A stretch of 35,672 bases of DNA, taken from Bacillota bacterium (lineage in GTDB: Bacteria > Bacillota > Clostridia > Acetivibrionales > DSM-1351). The notes below the pieces were generated by a model, which searched no databases, was not told where the DNA came from, and saw only the letters and a program-made list of their open reading frames with translations. The stretch spans positions 1-35,672 of the forward strand of contig JAEZOA010000094.1 in the NCBI GenBank assembly GCA_023441625.1. The letters run 5' to 3'. The translations under genes and the position numbers were made by a program. Position 1 is the stretch's first letter. Every line of letters starts with the position of its first letter. Shown one piece after another: positions 24,367-33,434 of the stretch.

Positions 24367-26928
24367 ATGTATTTGGTTGGAAAAATCAATGTAATATCCG
24401 CTTTACCAGACAAACTTAAAAGGCTTAACGATATAGCCTATAATTTGTGGTGGTCATGGAATCCTGAAGCAATAGATCTATATAGAGAAATAGACTTGGA
24501 GCTTTGGGATAAATTAGGTAAAAATCCTGTACGTTTTTTGCAGGAGGTTAGTCAGAAGAAGCTTCAATTAAAGCTTGATGACGTAGATTTTATGAATAAG
24601 CTAGATAATGTTGTTAAAACCTTTGATAGTTATATGTCTGAAAAGAACACCTGGTTTTCAGAAAACCATCCAGAGAGTATTGATAATAAAATTGCTTACT
24701 TTTCAGCCGAATATGGCTTAAACGAGGTATTGCCAATATATTCAGGAGGCCTTGGTGTGCTATCAGGAGACCACTGCAAAGCTGCAAGCGATTTAGGCAT
24801 ACCTTTTACTGCAATAGGTTTATTCTATAAGCAGGGTTATTTCAGCCAGAGGATAAATGCCAACGGTTGGCAGGAAACTTGCTTTAATGACCTTAACGTA
24901 TCCCAATTGCCAATTCTACCTGCTCTAAATATAAATGGCGAACAAGTTCAAATTAATATCACTTTTGCAGGGCGTACAGTATATGCTAGAGTTTGGAAGG
25001 TATTAATAGGTAGAATAAATCTGTTCTTAATGGATACAGATGTTCCACAGAATAATCCTGGCGATAGGGCCCTCACTTCAAGACTTTATGGTGGAGACCA
25101 AGAGACTAGAATTCAACAGGAAATCTTCCTAGGAATCGGTGGAATAAGAGTATTAGATGCTTTGGGTATCCAACCAACAGTATATCACATGAACGAGGGA
25201 CATTCCTCATTTATGGGACTTGAGCTCATAAGGAAGCTTATTAATGAAAAAAATATAACTTTCAAAGAAGCTAAAAAAGTAGTTGAAAATTCATCTATAT
25301 TTACAACTCATACACCTGTTCCAGCAGGAAATGATGTATTCCCTCTCTATATGATGGATAAATACTTTGGAGATTTTTGGGGGCAATTAGGACTAAGCCG
25401 CTATGATTTCTTGGAATTAGGACTTAAAAAACCTGAGGATCAGAATTTTAATATGACCGTGCTAGCACTTACTCTCGCAGGTAGAAAAAATGGTGTTAGT
25501 GAACTTCATGGCGCTGTTTCTAGAGATATTTTTGGTGATGTTTGGCCTGGAGTACCTAAGAATGATGTTCCTATTACACATGTAACAAACGGCATTCACA
25601 CTCTCACATGGCTATCTCCAAAAATTAAAGCCTTATATGATAAATATCTAGACAAGGACTGGAAGAAAAAAATATTTGACAGCTCCACCTTTGAAGGGAT
25701 TAATAATATCCCAGATGAAGAACTCTGGGCTACACATAATGAACTAAAAAATAAGCTTATATGTTTTATCAGAGATAGACTTAAACAGCAAAAGCTTGCA
25801 AACGGCGAGTCAATGGAGTCAGTAAGACAGGTTGATTCCTTCCTTGATCCAAATACATTAACAATTGGTTTTGCAAGAAGATTTGCAACATATAAACGTG
25901 CAAATCTGATATTTAGAAATTTAGCTAGAATACAAAAAATTCTAAATGATCCTGAAAAGCCAATGCAGATAATCTTTGCCGGAAAAGCGCACCCTGCTGA
26001 TGGTCCTGCTCATGATGTTATTAAAAACATTAATGATATAGCTAAGCAAGAAGGCTTCTATGGAAAGATAATTTTACTTGAGAACTATAATATGACTGTT
26101 GCGAGAAACCTTGTACAGGGCGTTGATATTTGGATGAATAATCCTAGAAGGCCTTTAGAAGCTAGTGGAACTAGCGGACAGAAGGTATGTATAAATGGTG
26201 TAATTAATTTCAGCATACTAGATGGCTGGTGGTGTGAGGGCTATAATGGTGAAAATGGTTGGGTCATTGGTGATGAAACCGAATTTGACAATGAAGAATC
26301 ACAAGATAACATTGACAGTGAATCAATCTATGATACTTTAGAGGAGAGTATAATTCCACTATTCTATAAGGTTAATGAAAAAGGTATTCCTACAGAGTGG
26401 ATTCGCATGATGAAAAATTCAATAAAGTCATTAACATGGAATTACAGCACTGATAGAATGGTTAAGGAATACACTGAGAGGATGTACCTTCCAGCAATAA
26501 ATGGAGTTAAAAAGGTTAATGCTGATAACTTTTGCCTTGCAAGACAGCTATCAGCCCTTGAAGATCACATGCAGAGAAATTGGCATCAAGTTAAGCTATT
26601 TGCTGAAAAGTCCGTAAATAGTTTAAAAGATTATAAGTCTGCATCAGGACAAGAAATAAACCTAGCAGTTAATGCACAGCTTGGAGCTATTGATCCTTCA
26701 AATGTATTGGTTGAGGTGTATTACGGTTCTCTTGTAAATGGTGTAATTATAAACGCTCAGTCTGTAGAAATGCAGCTAGATGGTAAAACTGATGATAACT
26801 TATATAAATATTCTCTAAGCTTGAAAATTGATGATGGTGGCGAGTACGCCTATACCTTTAGAGCAACTCCAAAGGATCCTAACCTAATTAATAGATTTGA
26901 CATGGGATTCATTTGTTGGGTAGAATAG
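24367..26928 (+). CDS. glgP: Alpha-glucan phosphorylase (TIGR02094 type)
   Basis: 853 residues. It phosphorolyses alpha-1,4-glucans (glycogen, maltodextrin) to glucose 1-phosphate in the cytoplasm. The N-terminal about 110 residues match the DUF3417 domain (NDIAYNLWWSWNPEA). The GT35 catalytic part follows with FSAEYGLNEVLPIYSGGLG, YHMNEGHSSF, FTTHTPVPAGND and RRFATYKRANL. The PLP lysine is Lys606 in EASGTSGQKVCINGVINFS. About 130 residues beyond the catalytic core may be a carbohydrate-binding-like tail. I use the second ATG, because AGGAG is seven bases from it but only one base from the ATG at 24361. No other glycogen genes are nearby. Confidence 0.95.
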   Translation: MYLVGKINVISALPDKLKRLNDIAYNLWWSWNPEAIDLYREIDLELWDKLGKNPVRFLQEVSQKKLQLKLDDVDFMNKLDNVVKTFDSYMSEKNTWFSENHPESIDNKIAYFSAEYGLNEVLPIYSGGLGVLSGDHCKAASDLGIPFTAIGLFYKQGYFSQRINANGWQETCFNDLNVSQLPILPALNINGEQVQINITFAGRTVYARVWKVLIGRINLFLMDTDVPQNNPGDRALTSRLYGGDQETRIQQEIFLGIGGIRVLDALGIQPTVYHMNEGHSSFMGLELIRKLINEKNITFKEAKKVVENSSIFTTHTPVPAGNDVFPLYMMDKYFGDFWGQLGLSRYDFLELGLKKPEDQNFNMTVLALTLAGRKNGVSELHGAVSRDIFGDVWPGVPKNDVPITHVTNGIHTLTWLSPKIKALYDKYLDKDWKKKIFDSSTFEGINNIPDEELWATHNELKNKLICFIRDRLKQQKLANGESMESVRQVDSFLDPNTLTIGFARRFATYKRANLIFRNLARIQKILNDPEKPMQIIFAGKAHPADGPAHDVIKNINDIAKQEGFYGKIILLENYNMTVARNLVQGVDIWMNNPRRPLEASGTSGQKVCINGVINFSILDGWWCEGYNGENGWVIGDETEFDNEESQDNIDSESIYDTLEESIIPLFYKVNEKGIPTEWIRMMKNSIKSLTWNYSTDRMVKEYTERMYLPAINGVKKVNADNFCLARQLSALEDHMQRNWHQVKLFAEKSVNSLKDYKSASGQEINLAVNAQLGAIDPSNVLVEVYYGSLVNGVIINAQSVEMQLDGKTDDNLYKYSLSLKIDDGGEYAYTFRATPKDPNLINRFDMGFICWVE

Positions 26929-26929
26929 A

Positions 26930-26998
26930 ACTTTGAACCTGTGAACCTGTAAAAGTTCGCCCATGCGTGGTCCAGCTTTGCTGGACACACGGCGCACA
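26930..26998 (-). repeat. Repeat-like sequence related to the intron-like fragment at 3.3 kb
   Basis: Read on the minus strand it has GTGCGCC, a nested hairpin TCCAGC-AAA-GCTGGA, and CCACGCATGGGCG. It shares GTGCGCC and CACGCATGG with the fragment at 3290-3384. Beside it is a short tandem (GAACCTGT twice). It may be a remnant of the same element family. Confidence 0.4.
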
Positions 26999-26999
26999 T

Positions 27000-27033
27000 A
27001 AATAAGAGCCTGGATTGCGCCAGGCTCTTATTT
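27000..27033. terminator. Strong bidirectional terminator between glgP and the NIF3-like gene
   Basis: AATAAGAGCCTGG and CCAGGCTCTTATT form a stem of at least 13 bases with a six-base loop. T- and A-rich flanks on both sides suit both converging genes. Confidence 0.9.
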
Positions 27034-27037
27034 TAAA

Positions 27038-27898
27038 TTATAAATCCTCAAGAAAAACTTTTCCTTCAAGAAACTCCGCTTTCAATCCTAATTTAAGAAA
27101 ATAATCAACCATAGCCATACAAGCAAACTTTTCAGTAGAATAATGCGTTGCACCTATAACATTAATCATATGATTTTTTGCAATCCTATGAAAATCTATA
27201 GTTGGTTCAAAATGTGGCAATGGCCTTGTGAATCCAGTAATATAACAATTAATTTCTTTTTGGGCTATTTCAGCAGCAACGAATGGGTAACTCCCACCAC
27301 CAGCAGCAATAGCTACCTTCCCATCTTTTATTTTTTCTTCCCCATATCTATATAACTTACATTGGTGCCCTATTGACCTCTCAACAAGTTGTTGTATCTC
27401 TTGAATATATTCAAATGATGTACTGCAAATTACTCCAGCTTGGATATTTGGGCTATATTGGCAAAAAGGCTCAATAATATCTAATTTCAAAGCCTTGGCA
27501 AATCTTACTGATGTGGAGTATTTACCGTAATTATCCAAAGGTGAATGAAGCATATAGAATGATATTTTACGTTTTTTCATCTCTGAAAGATAGTCCAATG
27601 GTATGTCATAAAATGGAAATCCTTCATTTGTAGCAATATAACCCATAGCATGATGAGAAAAAATTAAAATATTGGTTTCGTCTCTATCAAAAATTTCTTT
27701 TATAAGCTCCTTGTCTGGAAAAGTGACAGTATATACCTTTTGAATTGTTTGGGTATTGTCTACCACTAACCCCATATACTTAGTTCTGAATTCTGAAGTA
27801 ATAAAGCTATTGTCAAAATTCATAAAACTCCAATCATCTTCCATGTTTGCTAAATTAAAATCTTTATAAAGTCTATTATATAAATCGACAGCTATCAT
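27038..27898 (-). CDS. NIF3-like dinuclear metal centre protein
   Basis: About 286 residues of the NIF3/YbgI/YqfO family, proteins with a two-metal site and unsettled activity. Metal ligands are suggested by LIFSHHAMGY, MLHSPLDNYG and the C-terminal GATHYSTEKFACMAM. The middle has VAIAAGGGSYPF. It lacks the extra inserted domain of YqfO. I use the ATG at 27898, which is nine bases from GGAGG. The ATG at 27904 is only three bases away. It converges with glgP and shares the terminator. Confidence 0.85.
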   Translation of the reverse strand: MIAVDLYNRLYKDFNLANMEDDWSFMNFDNSFITSEFRTKYMGLVVDNTQTIQKVYTVTFPDKELIKEIFDRDETNILIFSHHAMGYIATNEGFPFYDIPLDYLSEMKKRKISFYMLHSPLDNYGKYSTSVRFAKALKLDIIEPFCQYSPNIQAGVICSTSFEYIQEIQQLVERSIGHQCKLYRYGEEKIKDGKVAIAAGGGSYPFVAAEIAQKEINCYITGFTRPLPHFEPTIDFHRIAKNHMINVIGATHYSTEKFACMAMVDYFLKLGLKAEFLEGKVFLEDL

Positions 27899-28025
27899 TT
27901 CCATTCTCCTCCAAAAATAATTTCATAAAACTATCCTTAGAATATCATGAATTACAGTTCCATATCCTGAAGCTTTACTCTCAAAAATTAAACTCCTATT
28001 GCATGATTTATTTAAAATTAATAGT

Positions 28026-28532
28026 TTATTGTTTCAATAACGCATACATGCAGTAATCAAATATTTGACCGTTCTTGTAAACTCCATTTTTCATAACTCC
28101 TTCTAATGAAAATCCCGCATTTTCAAGAACCTTTCTTGAACCAATATTATGTGCGAACGGTTCTGCAAAAATCCTTACAATATCGAATTGTTCAAAGGCT
28201 TCTTTACAAATTTGTTTTGCAGAAGCACTCATAATTCCCTTGCCCCAAAACTCCTCTGCCAACCAATATCCAAACTCTGCACTTCTGCTGTACACATCGC
28301 TTCCCAGAAATACTCCTATACTTCCTACTACATGACCATCAACTTCTATAGCCCGGCACATCTGTTTTGTCTCATCATTAGAAACACAACTCTCAACATA
28401 GCTTTTTGCATCTTGAATTGTATATGGGTATGGAAAACCATTGCGTAAATTGTCAGCAATTTTTTTATTATTGGCATACTGAGCAAAATCTACCGCATCT
28501 TCCATTTTCCATTTTCTTAATTTGACATTCAT
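28026..28532 (-). CDS. GNAT acetyltransferase, RimJ/RimL type
   Basis: 168 residues with the full GNAT core: MNVKLRKWKMEDAVDFAQYA at the N-terminus, a GSIGVFLG strand, AEFGYWLAEEFWGKGIMSAS holding the acetyl-CoA loop, and SRKVLENAGFSLEGVMKNG near the end. Members acetylate protein N-termini, amino acids or antibiotics. The substrate is unknown. GGAGTGG precedes the ATG. The short gaps on either side show nothing more. Confidence 0.9.
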   Translation of the reverse strand: MNVKLRKWKMEDAVDFAQYANNKKIADNLRNGFPYPYTIQDAKSYVESCVSNDETKQMCRAIEVDGHVVGSIGVFLGSDVYSRSAEFGYWLAEEFWGKGIMSASAKQICKEAFEQFDIVRIFAEPFAHNIGSRKVLENAGFSLEGVMKNGVYKNGQIFDYCMYALLKQ

Positions 28533-28681
28533 TATTCGCCACTCCTAAAATATAGTATTATTTCTAGCTCGTAATACTTAACAATTCTGAATTACTAAAA
28601 TTTTATTTACATTATATTCTATTTGTGGAAATCAAATGTGTCAAGTTAAACTTAATGAAATTATTTGTTTTCTATTTTCCA

Positions 28682-29263
28682 TCATGTGCTACCATTCAAT
28701 ATCTCTTCATAAACAAAACACCCTGTAATATGATCATTGACCATCCCGGTAGCTTGCATGAACGCATAAATTATGGTCGAACCAACAAACTTAAAGCCCA
28801 TTTTTTTCAAGTCCTTGCTCATCTTATCGGAGAGAGGAGTGCTTGCGGGCAAATCATCGTGCTTCTCCCAATGACCTGTAATAGGCGCATAATCCACATA
28901 TCCCCATATGAATTTGTCAAAGCTCCCGTAATCCTCTACAACTTTTAAAAATGCCTTGGCATTACTCACGGCCGCATTAATTTTCAGTCGATTTCTTATT
29001 ATTTTTTCGTTTGCCATGAGCTCCTGAATTTTTGAATCGCTATAAAGGGCTACCTTATTAGGATCAAACCCATCAAAAGCCTCTCTGAAGGCTTCTCTCT
29101 TTTTAAGCACAGTTATCCATGTAAGTCCTGCCTGCATACCTTCTAAAATAAGCATTTCAAACAGCTTGACATCATCATGTACAGGTCGTCCCCATTCGTT
29201 GTCATGATAGTCTATGAATATGGGAGTATTTCCTGCCCAAGAGCATCTTATATTTTCATTCAT
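28682..29263 (-). CDS. tag: DNA-3-methyladenine glycosylase I
   Basis: 193 residues. It removes 3-methyladenine from alkylated DNA. It is close to E. coli Tag through its length: RCSWAG, YHDNEWGRPV, LFEMLILEGMQAGLTWITVL, KKMGFKFVGSTI and GMVNDHITGC. The zinc-binding set (Cys7, His20, and His/Cys of NDHITGC) is complete. The start at 29263 follows AGAGGAG. The frame stays open 50 codons further upstream, but that part has no Tag similarity and is not taken as coding. Confidence 0.96.
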   Translation of the reverse strand: MNENIRCSWAGNTPIFIDYHDNEWGRPVHDDVKLFEMLILEGMQAGLTWITVLKKREAFREAFDGFDPNKVALYSDSKIQELMANEKIIRNRLKINAAVSNAKAFLKVVEDYGSFDKFIWGYVDYAPITGHWEKHDDLPASTPLSDKMSKDLKKMGFKFVGSTIIYAFMQATGMVNDHITGCFVYEEILNGST

Positions 29264-29468
29264 AATGCCTTCTCCTCTAATCAATAATATCTTCTGATTA
29301 ACTACTAAATCCCATACGAAATATTCAAATCGGTAGATGCCTCTTTCCACGAGTGAGTCCTTCTGGGCAATTTCTTGTGCTTCCTCTCCAATCTTTTGTC
29401 TAACAATAACCATATCTAACCATTCGATTTAAAGCAATACGCTACAGTTAATACTATATCTAGAATGT

Positions 29469-29816
29469 TTATTTGGGTAAGCTCCTAAAGTATATATGAT
29501 TACCGTCAGGGTCACATAAATGCATATTCTTTGCCCCCCATGGCTGTAGTTTAGGAGAATCAATAATATGTATTCCTAAATTCAATAACCTTTTATATTC
29601 TTCATCTACGTCATCAACAGTAAAAGCTAAACTGATATTTTGATTTTGGCCATTCTTTTCTTTACCATTATTATAAACAGTTAATGTAGTCCCCTCTGTA
29701 ATGATAAACTGATGTACTTCATCATTACAGTCTGATGTAATATTTAAAATTTTCCTGTAGAAATCGGCTATTTTAACTACATCGTTTGTTTCTATGCAAA
29801 CTTCTCCTAATTTCAT
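29469..29816 (-). CDS. VOC-superfamily (glyoxalase/bleomycin resistance-like) protein
   Basis: 115 residues with the paired beta-alpha-beta-beta-beta modules of the vicinal oxygen chelate fold: GEVCIETNDVVKIADFYRKI at the start, then VDDVDEEYKRLLNLGI, and LQPWGAKNMHLCDPDGNHIYF at the end. The closing DPDGN motif is typical. The ligand and activity (lyase, dioxygenase or drug binding) are not predictable. AAAGGATG serves as the binding site. Confidence 0.85.
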   Translation of the reverse strand: MKLGEVCIETNDVVKIADFYRKILNITSDCNDEVHQFIITEGTTLTVYNNGKEKNGQNQNISLAFTVDDVDEEYKRLLNLGIHIIDSPKLQPWGAKNMHLCDPDGNHIYFRSLPK

Positions 29817-29960
29817 TTCATCATCCTTTCAAAATACTTAATAATTTAGCCTTAAAGCTTCCAGATTTTTTGCTCACTCAAACGGTTTATGTAAAAACTC
29901 CTTATTAATATTTAAAATGTAGTTCATTTAAAATTAGCATTATGAATTTGGAGAATAGAA

Positions 29961-30056
29961 TTATAATTTTTTCTTATACCCTCTATTTGCCGAAGGGCTG
30001 AAACCGACTGATTCATAAAAACCACAGGCATCTAGCAGCTTTTTCAAATTTATACG
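29961..30056 (-). pseudogene. C-terminal remnant of a GNAT acetyltransferase
   Basis: A frame on the minus strand without a start reads NLKKLLDACGFYESVGFSPS and then ANRGYKKKL and stop. LLDACGFYESVGF matches the conserved end of GNAT proteins. Everything upstream is lost, and an in-frame stop precedes it. Confidence 0.45.
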
Positions 30057-30071
30057 CTAAATGTTTGATAA

Positions 30072-30401
30072 CTAATCTACTATAAAAAGTTTAGCTCCCT
30101 TTTCTGTATATGAGCGATGTGGATTAACATTATCCGCTACCTGATGGCTAGTTCCTGGAGTTAAAGTAAATTTTCTGCCATCGTTAAGCTCTGTAATCAA
30201 TTCACCCTCTAAACAGAGTATTACATGTCCCCGGTTGCACCAATGGTCTGCCAAATATCCGGGTGTGTACTCTACCATACGAACACGTATATTACCCATT
30301 TCAAAAGTACGCCATAAGGCTTTTCCAGTTACACCAAGATGTATTGTGGGTTCTATTGTAGACCAGTCAATTGTGCAAAATGGTACATCTTCAATTTTCA
30401 T
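30072..30401 (-). CDS. DHCW-motif cupin protein
   Basis: 109 residues forming a single small cupin barrel. It has the family hallmark ADHWCNRGHVILCLEGEL, in which His and Cys replace the usual cupin metal ligands, and later PGTSHQVADNVNPHRSYTE. Function is unknown in the family. Its own binding site AAAGGAG is seven bases upstream. It lies between two gene fragments, which suggests a rearranged neighbourhood. Confidence 0.88.
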   Translation of the reverse strand: MKIEDVPFCTIDWSTIEPTIHLGVTGKALWRTFEMGNIRVRMVEYTPGYLADHWCNRGHVILCLEGELITELNDGRKFTLTPGTSHQVADNVNPHRSYTEKGAKLFIVD

Positions 30402-30506
30402 ATGTTTACTCCTTTAGATTTATAAAATTTAGTCACCGATAAACACTTGCCGAAACAAGCAATAGATATGTATTCCATTTATTTTCCCATTGGCTTTAAA
30501 TTAAGG

Positions 30507-30605
30507 CTACCTACTGAACACCAACCAAATTCCACTACTTGTAGTACAATTGTCTGCTAACCAATTTCGAAAATCTGTTCTTGTTTCAAACAAAATTTGT
30601 TCCAA
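30507..30605 (-). pseudogene. N-terminal remnant of a YdeI/OmpD-associated-like protein
   Basis: After GAGGAGGG a TTG starts a 32-codon frame: MEQILFETRTDFRNWLADNC, then a Thr/Ser stretch and GIWLVFSR before TAG. The pattern F-x-x-R-x-x-F-x-x-WL ... IWLVF matches the start of YdeI/bacteriocin-protection-like proteins, usually about 190 residues. The rest of the gene is missing downstream. The ribosome binding site survives. Confidence 0.45.
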
Positions 30606-30674
30606 ACTTATTCACCCTCCTCGTATATAAAGAATCTTTACCTGGTAGTTCGCATTCTGCTATATTGCAAATTA

Positions 30675-31631
30675 TTAATTCTGAAACCTCATCAACTGGT
30701 CTTTCTTAAACTCCCATTCCGGAGTACTAAGCACTTCGCCAAACTCCACTGAATACCATGGACTCATTTCCTTGTTTCCAGGATTTTTAAGAATATGAAT
30801 ATCCTGTGCAGGCATGTAACTCTGTGCTATCATAAATATTTTCTCACCTGTTTTTTTGTTCTCTGCCATGTCGAGAATCACAACAGTATGTCCGGGGGTA
30901 GCCCCTTTCAAGAATACATCTCCTATTTGCATGTTCTCAATAGGAACAAATTTCATCTCATTGGAAAGAGATAAAGTCCCAGCATATGCAAAAACTACGT
31001 CAAGATACTTCCTAAAGCTGCTATATTCATTTGAATATCCAGTTTTCTTGACCCAATGGGATTTATTCCCATTAATTACAATTCTATTCCCGTTCATCCA
31101 GCTTGAATAATCGGCATTAAATCCATTTGTAAAATTAAAGTGTATTCTTTCAAACATCCCTTGACTATATAAATATTCTGCTCTTAATCTTATAACAGCA
31201 TCAGCACATTGCTGTAGGTCTCTATTTCCAACATCTATATCAAGAACAGCCACATGTACATCTTTATTAGTTTCATCTCCATTGTATAGCTTTATTTTAC
31301 TACCATTGGGCTTAACTGGCAATTCTCTCATGTACTGACTATATGAGTTTTTCTCTACCTCGACTCTTTGAAAGCCTTCAGGAACCTTGATTCTTTCCTG
31401 AACTGTACTTCCACTTTTATTAATCAGCTTTTCCATATTTTCATTTACATCAGAATTAATTACTTCTATGCCATCTACTTTAGCAAATTCTTTAACTTCT
31501 TCCCTTATAGTGCTACTTTTACTAATACTATTTTGAGTAGAATTACTAATACTATTTTGAGTAGAATTATTATCTGTACATGAAGTAAGTAAAAGCATGA
31601 AAAACATAATACAGATGAAAATCCTTTTCAT
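30675..31631 (-). CDS. DUF4846-family lipoprotein
   Basis: 318 residues from the ATG at 31631, which has GGAGGAGG upstream. The frame remains open a further 23 codons, but without a binding site. The lipobox is FMLLLTSC, so the protein is membrane anchored outside the cell. A low-complexity linker repeats NSTQNSIS twice (21-base DNA repeat). The body matches DUF4846: YSQYMRELPVKPNGSKI, DVHVAVLDIDVGNRDLQQCA, RAEYLYSQG, FNFTNGF and GDVFLKGATPGHTVVILDMA. The GHTVVILD strand and the end resemble an NlpC/P60-like fold, but this is not proven. Confidence 0.87.
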   Translation of the reverse strand: MKRIFICIMFFMLLLTSCTDNNSTQNSISNSTQNSISKSSTIREEVKEFAKVDGIEVINSDVNENMEKLINKSGSTVQERIKVPEGFQRVEVEKNSYSQYMRELPVKPNGSKIKLYNGDETNKDVHVAVLDIDVGNRDLQQCADAVIRLRAEYLYSQGMFERIHFNFTNGFNADYSSWMNGNRIVINGNKSHWVKKTGYSNEYSSFRKYLDVVFAYAGTLSLSNEMKFVPIENMQIGDVFLKGATPGHTVVILDMAENKKTGEKIFMIAQSYMPAQDIHILKNPGNKEMSPWYSVEFGEVLSTPEWEFKKDQLMRFQN

Positions 31632-31746
31632 TCTTGCATCCTCCTCCGGCAATTTTACATGAATATTTATAGCAGCTAAGACTTCACCAAAATTATTCAA
31701 TTTTAGGTTATGCTAGGCATTTAATCTTGTCAAGATTTAATCTAAA

Positions 31747-31848
31747 CTACTGCACAATTTCAAGTTTTAATTCGTTTAAATACTTTTTCTTAGTCATAGG
31801 AAACCCCCTTTCGTTTAGATTTTTGTCTAACAAAAGGGGTTCATTACA
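31747..31848 (-). mobile_element. Left-end remnant of an IS3-family insertion sequence
   Basis: From 31848 the minus strand begins TGTAATGAACCCCTTTTG, an IS3 (IS150-like) type left end, followed by an imperfect hairpin. After a G-rich binding site an ATG at 31797 starts MTKKKYLNELKLEIVQ and then TAG (31747-31749). The peptide matches the first residues of IS3-type OrfA transposases. The rest of the element and the right end are absent. The insertion appears to have cut a terminator-like hairpin (31852-31865) that is similar to those at 32.67 and 33.65 kb. Confidence 0.6.
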
Positions 31849-31919
31849 AGACTGAATGTGCGGTATTGTAAAATTACTCATAATGAGTCCGTTTTTTATA
31901 TTATCGTTAATAGTATATG

Positions 31920-32480
31920 CTATCCTTTTCTAGCTTTTCTCTTCATTGTATTAACAAATTTATTCGTGCAAATAAAAATAATGAAAACAGTAGAAGTTAA
32001 AAATAATAAAATGTCAATGTATATGATTAAGTCCAAAATAAATTGATGTTTGTACCAAAACATTGTATCAAATAATGGAATGTCTGATTGTAAGGGATAC
32101 CATCTGCTTACATTAAATATTAATACTCCTTCATAATCAGATTCTCCTTCAAAATTTCCATATACAACAAAACTCCTATATATTGGAATACCTTCCTTAA
32201 AACACGATAATTCTTGATACGGAGTTTTCCCTGCCAGTACAACCTCATCAGAAATAACCTTTCTTAGATTATTATTCTTTTTATAATCATCTATTAGCTC
32301 CTGACCTTGAATAACTTCTACTCCACCTGTCCATTCATGATGTAAAACTTCTAATCTAACTTGACCTTTTGATGGATGATGAAAGGATTCTGTCGTTTTA
32401 TATGGACAAAATACTACTATTAGAATTATTATCAAAGTAATAACCCAACAAAAAAACGGAATTTTGTACTTTAATTTCAA
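31920..32480 (-). CDS. Hypothetical membrane protein, two membrane segments
   Basis: 186 residues with membrane segments at about 8-25 and 150-172, and a roughly 120-residue loop between them that probably faces outside. The loop is beta-rich and contains YRSFVVYGNFEGESDYEGVLIFNVS. No family is recognised. It starts with TTG after AAAGGAGT, the same start style as the neighbouring 103-residue gene. A promoter-like TTGACT-17-TAGTAT lies about 50 bases upstream inside a diverged repeat. Confidence 0.65.
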   Translation of the reverse strand: MKLKYKIPFFCWVITLIIILIVVFCPYKTTESFHHPSKGQVRLEVLHHEWTGGVEVIQGQELIDDYKKNNNLRKVISDEVVLAGKTPYQELSCFKEGIPIYRSFVVYGNFEGESDYEGVLIFNVSRWYPLQSDIPLFDTMFWYKHQFILDLIIYIDILLFLTSTVFIIFICTNKFVNTMKRKARKG

Positions 32481-32528
32481 GGGAAACTCCTTTCCAATAT
32501 ATGATAATTAATACATGTATTACAATAT

Positions 32529-32690
32529 ATACTATATTGGACCAATAACTTAGTCAAGTTAACATTATTTATTTAATACCGCACTATTCACCCACTATTC
32601 AGTTGTCAATGTTCATCGTGCTCGTTCCCTATTCATTATGCGCCTTAAAATGGGCATAATAAAACGCACATCATTTTTAATGTGCGGTAA
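32529..32690 (-). repeat. Repeat unit A: terminator hairpin, boxA-like motif, promoter
   Basis: In minus-strand order: hairpin CGCACAT/ATGTGCG (32686-32665) followed by TTTTATT; GGCGCATAATGAATAGG; TTGACAACTGAATAGT (boxA-like, 32609-32594); GTGCGGTAT; then TTGACT-17-TAGTAT (32557-32529) ahead of the 186-residue gene. Units B and C share the order of the later parts. The hairpin should end the 103-residue gene transcript. Confidence 0.5.
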
Positions 32691-32773
32691 AAGTAATATA
32701 CTTGATATAGAAATAATGTGAAGTAACTCACCTGCAGATTATGCTTATTAGCAGGTGCCATAACAATATTTCA

Positions 32774-33085
32774 TTATTTAAGCCAGCACCCGTATTCGGT
32801 TTCTGGTAGTAAAATAAATATCAATGTTACAATACATGTGATTATGATTGGAATAAATGTTATCCACTTATATCTTTGAAAAAATATTATTGGATAAATT
32901 AACGATGAAGCACCAATGATAAAAAATATAAATATAACGAGATACAGCAATAAGCCTCCTACAATTTCTGCACCAAGACTATTGACTTGAGCCCATCTCG
33001 CAAAAGATAGCATCAACTTATCAATTACGAAGAATGCAATACCTGATATTATGTAAAACAATATTGTCTTATGTTGAGTCTTCAA
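32774..33085 (-). CDS. Hypothetical small membrane protein, three membrane segments
   Basis: 103 residues with hydrophobic segments near 8-25, 42-65 and 72-93. There is no recognised family and no catalytic motif. The start is TTG after AAAGGAGT. It lies between repeat units A (downstream) and B (upstream), which supply a possible terminator and promoter, so it looks like a self-contained single-gene unit. A further hairpin CACCTGC/GCAGGTG lies at about 32731-32757. Confidence 0.6.
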   Translation of the reverse strand: MKTQHKTILFYIISGIAFFVIDKLMLSFARWAQVNSLGAEIVGGLLLYLVIFIFFIIGASSLIYPIIFFQRYKWITFIPIIITCIVTLIFILLPETEYGCWLK

Positions 33086-33181
33086 TTGTTACACTCCTTT
33101 CATCTGTTTAACAGCACAAAATATAAATTTCTACGTTAGCATTATCAAACAATTTGCTTCAAAGCAACTTTATTACAAAAA

Positions 33182-33285
33182 ATACTATATCTGCAACATT
33201 ACTCTGTCAAGTTTCAATCCTTATCGCGCTATTAAGTTGTCAACGATCAATTTTCCTTACTCATATTCTATTCAAATTACGTGTT
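33182..33285 (-). repeat. Repeat unit B with promoter TTGACA-17-TAGTAT
   Basis: The minus strand has ACGTAATTTGAATAGAA, then TTGACAACTTAATAGCGCG (from 33243), then TTGAAAC, then TTGACA (33210-33205) and TAGTAT (33187-33182) with a 17-base spacer. It aligns with unit A at the boxA-like motif and promoter. Upstream of it (about 33285-33370) is a short reading-frame end (LMVDFLELLHSCCAEKAEEY ...) without a valid start, probably the C-terminal relic of a lost gene. Confidence 0.5.
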
Positions 33286-33434
33286 AAAGACTCAAACTAT
33301 TATCTCGTTCATACTCTTCTGCTTTTTCAGCACAACAGCTATGCAATAACTCAAGAAAATCTACCATCAGTCTTCATTTTACTTGTAACCAAAATCCTGA
33401 TATAATTAAATTAAGAAAATTCTAGGAGACTCAT

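Noticed and set aside
29264..29413. 50-codon in-frame extension upstream of tag
   Set aside because: The Tag family starts at the ATG at 29263, which has its own binding site. The extension has no similarity and no good start.
33154..33405. 83-codon plus-strand frame
   Set aside because: It runs through repeat unit B and a promoter on the other strand, and it is hydrophobic only because the DNA is AT-rich.
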